DNA of 64,000 bases from Planctomycetota bacterium (lineage in GTDB: Bacteria > Planctomycetota > Phycisphaerae > Sedimentisphaerales > Anaerobacaceae): NCBI GenBank assembly GCA_019456255.1, contig VRUG01000007.1:62001-126000 (forward strand), read 5' to 3'. The notes under the pieces were generated by a model. It saw only the letters and a program-made list of their open reading frames with translations, did not search any database and had not been told where the DNA came from. A program made the translations under genes and the position numbers. Of the stretch, positions 62,578 to 64,000 are shown piece by piece (positions within the stretch are counted from its first letter, which is position 1; every line of letters begins with the position of its first letter).

Positions 62578-63367
62578 AAATAATTCGCAACAACAGATGA
62601 AGCTTGAACAAAGTGACGCGTACTTGAAAACTGCCGCTCAGCAGGCGTACTCCAGACAACGAAAAAGCGGAGTCACTGACGAACAGATTACACAATACAT
62701 CCCAATGATTCACAAAATAGTCCAAAAGGCCGTCAGCTATCTAAAGCCCCCCCTCTCATACGAGGACCTCGTTTCTGCCGGAACAATAGGACTCGTAAAA
62801 GCTGCCCGTGATTTTGACCCTTCTTACAAAGCGGAATTCAAAACTTATGCATACATCAGGGTAAGAGGAGCTGTAATCGACGAACTCAGAGGATGGTCTT
62901 TTGTGCCCATCTCTGTAGAAAAGAAAATTAGAGAAGCACTTCAGCTAAGCAAGGAAATCACCGAAAAAACCGGCGCAACACCATCTGACGAACTGCTGGC
63001 ACAAAAACTCGGGATATCAATGAACGCGCTATATAATATATATGAAACCGCGAGAGCAAAAAAATTCGTCTCCATTGACAACTCAAAGGAAGATATGCCT
63101 TCACTGGGAAATCTCCTGCCGGCTACTTCTGTAAAAACACCAGAAGAAAATATAGAAAAAAACGAACTTCTCGACGAATTGACAAAGGCTATATTAAAAC
63201 TAAACGAAAAACAGAGACACGTCATTATTTTTTATTACCAACAGCAACTGACGATGAAACAAATAGGCAAGGTACTAAACATTACGGAACCAAGAGTAAG
63301 TCAGTTGCACGCCAGTGCTTTATTCAATTTATCAATCAAATTAAGGCAATGGAAAAATGGAAAATAG
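62561..63367 (+). CDS. fliA: Flagellar sigma factor sigma-28 (FliA/WhiG type)
   Basis: 268 residues from GTG 62561, which has AGAGGA 8 bases upstream; an in-frame ATG at 62519 lies deep in the preceding gene. Region 2 (YEDLVSAGTIGLVKAARDFDPSYKAEFKTYAYIRVRGAVIDELR), region 3 and region 4 (LNEKQRHVIIFYYQQQLTMKQIGKVLNITEPRVSQLHASALFNL) are complete and of the FliA group. It should direct late genes such as fliD and flagellin. No anti-sigma FlgM is recognisable nearby. Confidence 0.94.
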   Translation: MTTQTKNNSQQQMKLEQSDAYLKTAAQQAYSRQRKSGVTDEQITQYIPMIHKIVQKAVSYLKPPLSYEDLVSAGTIGLVKAARDFDPSYKAEFKTYAYIRVRGAVIDELRGWSFVPISVEKKIREALQLSKEITEKTGATPSDELLAQKLGISMNALYNIYETARAKKFVSIDNSKEDMPSLGNLLPATSVKTPEENIEKNELLDELTKAILKLNEKQRHVIIFYYQQQLTMKQIGKVLNITEPRVSQLHASALFNLSIKLRQWKNGK

Positions 63368-63590
63368 CGGTTACACTACAATAAAACCCGTAGAAAGTAT
63401 GAATAATATCAGAATTACAAAACCGACAGATAGAGAAAACAAAGGCAAAGAAAGAAAAAAGCAAAAACAAAAAGAGGAAAAACAACACGAAATGATAGAA
63501 GAAGAACTAAATGAGCAAAATATCGAACAAAATCCAGACAACAGTACCAATAACAAAGACGACAAACATTCGATTGACTTTTGTGCTTAG
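63357..63590 (+). CDS. Small charged protein of unknown function after fliA
   Basis: 77 residues starting 11 bases inside fliA, so probably translationally coupled. The middle is a lysine/glutamate-rich helix (KERKKQKQKEEKQHEMIEEELNEQ) and the end is SIDFCA. No signal or membrane segment is seen. I do not recognise a family; a partner or regulator of FliA is possible but speculative. Confidence 0.5.
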   Translation: MENSGYTTIKPVESMNNIRITKPTDRENKGKERKKQKQKEEKQHEMIEEELNEQNIEQNPDNSTNNKDDKHSIDFCA

Positions 63591-63635
63591 ATTTGAAAAT
63601 TAATAAATTTTATAACTGAAAGAGATTATTCAAAT

Positions 63636-63872
63636 ATGGAAAATACTACCGGACAAATACTGAAAAATACTGACGTTGAACTAAAAGGGCAAGTCCAAAT
63701 TGATATTACCCAAAATGCACCTTCCCAGCCCCAGAAGCAACCGAACCAAACAAATACAGGGGCAAAACCAAAAGCTATTATTGTGGAAAATTCGCCCGAT
63801 TCGGTCGTTATCGAATTTACCTGCTCATGCGGAACAAAAACCTATTTACAATGCGGAATCGCTAATAACTAA
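63636..63872 (+). CDS. Small cysteine-motif protein of unknown function
   Basis: 78 residues. The N-terminal half is polar and Q/P/N-rich. The C-terminal half (AIIVENSPDSVVIEFTCSCGTKTYLQCGIANN) carries CxC-x7-C, which could form part of a zinc or redox site. GAAAGAG lies upstream of the ATG. It continues the fliA gene string; function unknown. Confidence 0.55.
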   Translation: MENTTGQILKNTDVELKGQVQIDITQNAPSQPQKQPNQTNTGAKPKAIIVENSPDSVVIEFTCSCGTKTYLQCGIANN

Positions 63873-63908
63873 TAAACGCAATACATACAAAATTGGAAGA
63901 TATGAAAA

Positions 63909-64000
63909 ATGAAATATAAAAACATAATAAACTTAAACTTAGGACTGCTCTTAATTATCCTGACCATCTCCTCAGGTTGCGCAGAATACGTACTGCCTGT
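63909..64000 (+). CDS. Probable lipoprotein, cut by the window end
   Basis: Thirty codons are visible (MKYKNIINLNLGLLLIILTISSGCAEYVLP). A hydrophobic signal is followed by SSGC, a near-lipobox, so an exported lipoprotein is likely. Family cannot be assigned from this fragment. It is probably part of the same transcription unit. Confidence 0.6.
   Translation, partial: MKYKNIINLNLGLLLIILTISSGCAEYVLP

Noticed and set aside
1-64000. tRNA, rRNA, insertion sequences or prophage genes
   Set aside because: None was recognised by reading; no transposase, integrase or att-like repeats were seen. A computed scan would be needed to exclude small RNAs.

Overview
The window is one long flagellar gene island from an AT-leaning, Gram-negative-type bacterium. 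P-ring (FlgI), L-ring (FlgH) and FlgA genes imply an outer membrane, and sigma-54 promoters plus two sigma-54 activators imply a sigma-54 flagellar hierarchy. Giant fused glycosyltransferases, TPR-glycosyltransferase fusions and several divergent flagellar paralogues make me think of Planctomycetota, perhaps Phycisphaerae/Sedimentisphaerales-like. That placement is inference from gene content, not from a marker gene.

Layout. 1-1327: a possible partial minus-strand gene and a small glycosyltransferase. 1377-3740: fliK on the minus strand and a shared control region. 3741-18879 (plus): flgB-flgC-fliE-fliF-fliG-fliG2-fliH-fliI-fliJ-motE-like-motA-motB1-motB2-fliO-fliP-fliQ-fliR-flhB and an unusual FlhA paralogue fused to a pseudo-ATPase domain. 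18904-38574 (minus): fliD, then a surface-glycan/flagellin-modification block (2181-, 933- and 1174-residue multidomain proteins, a FliT-like chaperone and TPR or TPR-glycosyltransferase proteins). 38815-50797 (minus): flgL-flgK-flgN-flgJ-flgI-flgH-flgA-flgG-flgF-pilZ-flgE-flgD, transcribed from flgD to flgL. 51426-58086 (plus): two NtrC-type activators flanking two TPR envelope proteins. 58122-64000 (plus): fliL-fliM-fliN-flhA, a small membrane protein, fliA, two small unknown proteins and the start of a lipoprotein.

Regulation. I find seven -24/-12 (sigma-54) matches with exact GG-N10-GC spacing, each in an intergenic control region: before fliK, flgB, fliO, the 1174-residue gene, the TPR-glycosyltransferase operon, flgD and the 822-residue TPR gene. 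fliD has a plausible sigma-28 site. The two activators and the FliA-type sigma factor in the same island would supply the middle and late steps of a classical cascade.

Together these genes encode nearly a complete flagellum: export gate, ATPase, basal body, switch, rod, rings, hook, junction proteins, cap, stator and regulators. Flagellin, FliS, FlhF, an ordinary FlhG and chemotaxis genes are absent from the window. The most unusual parts are the FlhA/CpsD-like fusion, a tandem fliG duplication whose second copy has lost its middle domain and whose recombination scar is still readable, and the glycan enzymes of up to 2181 residues embedded between flgL and fliD.
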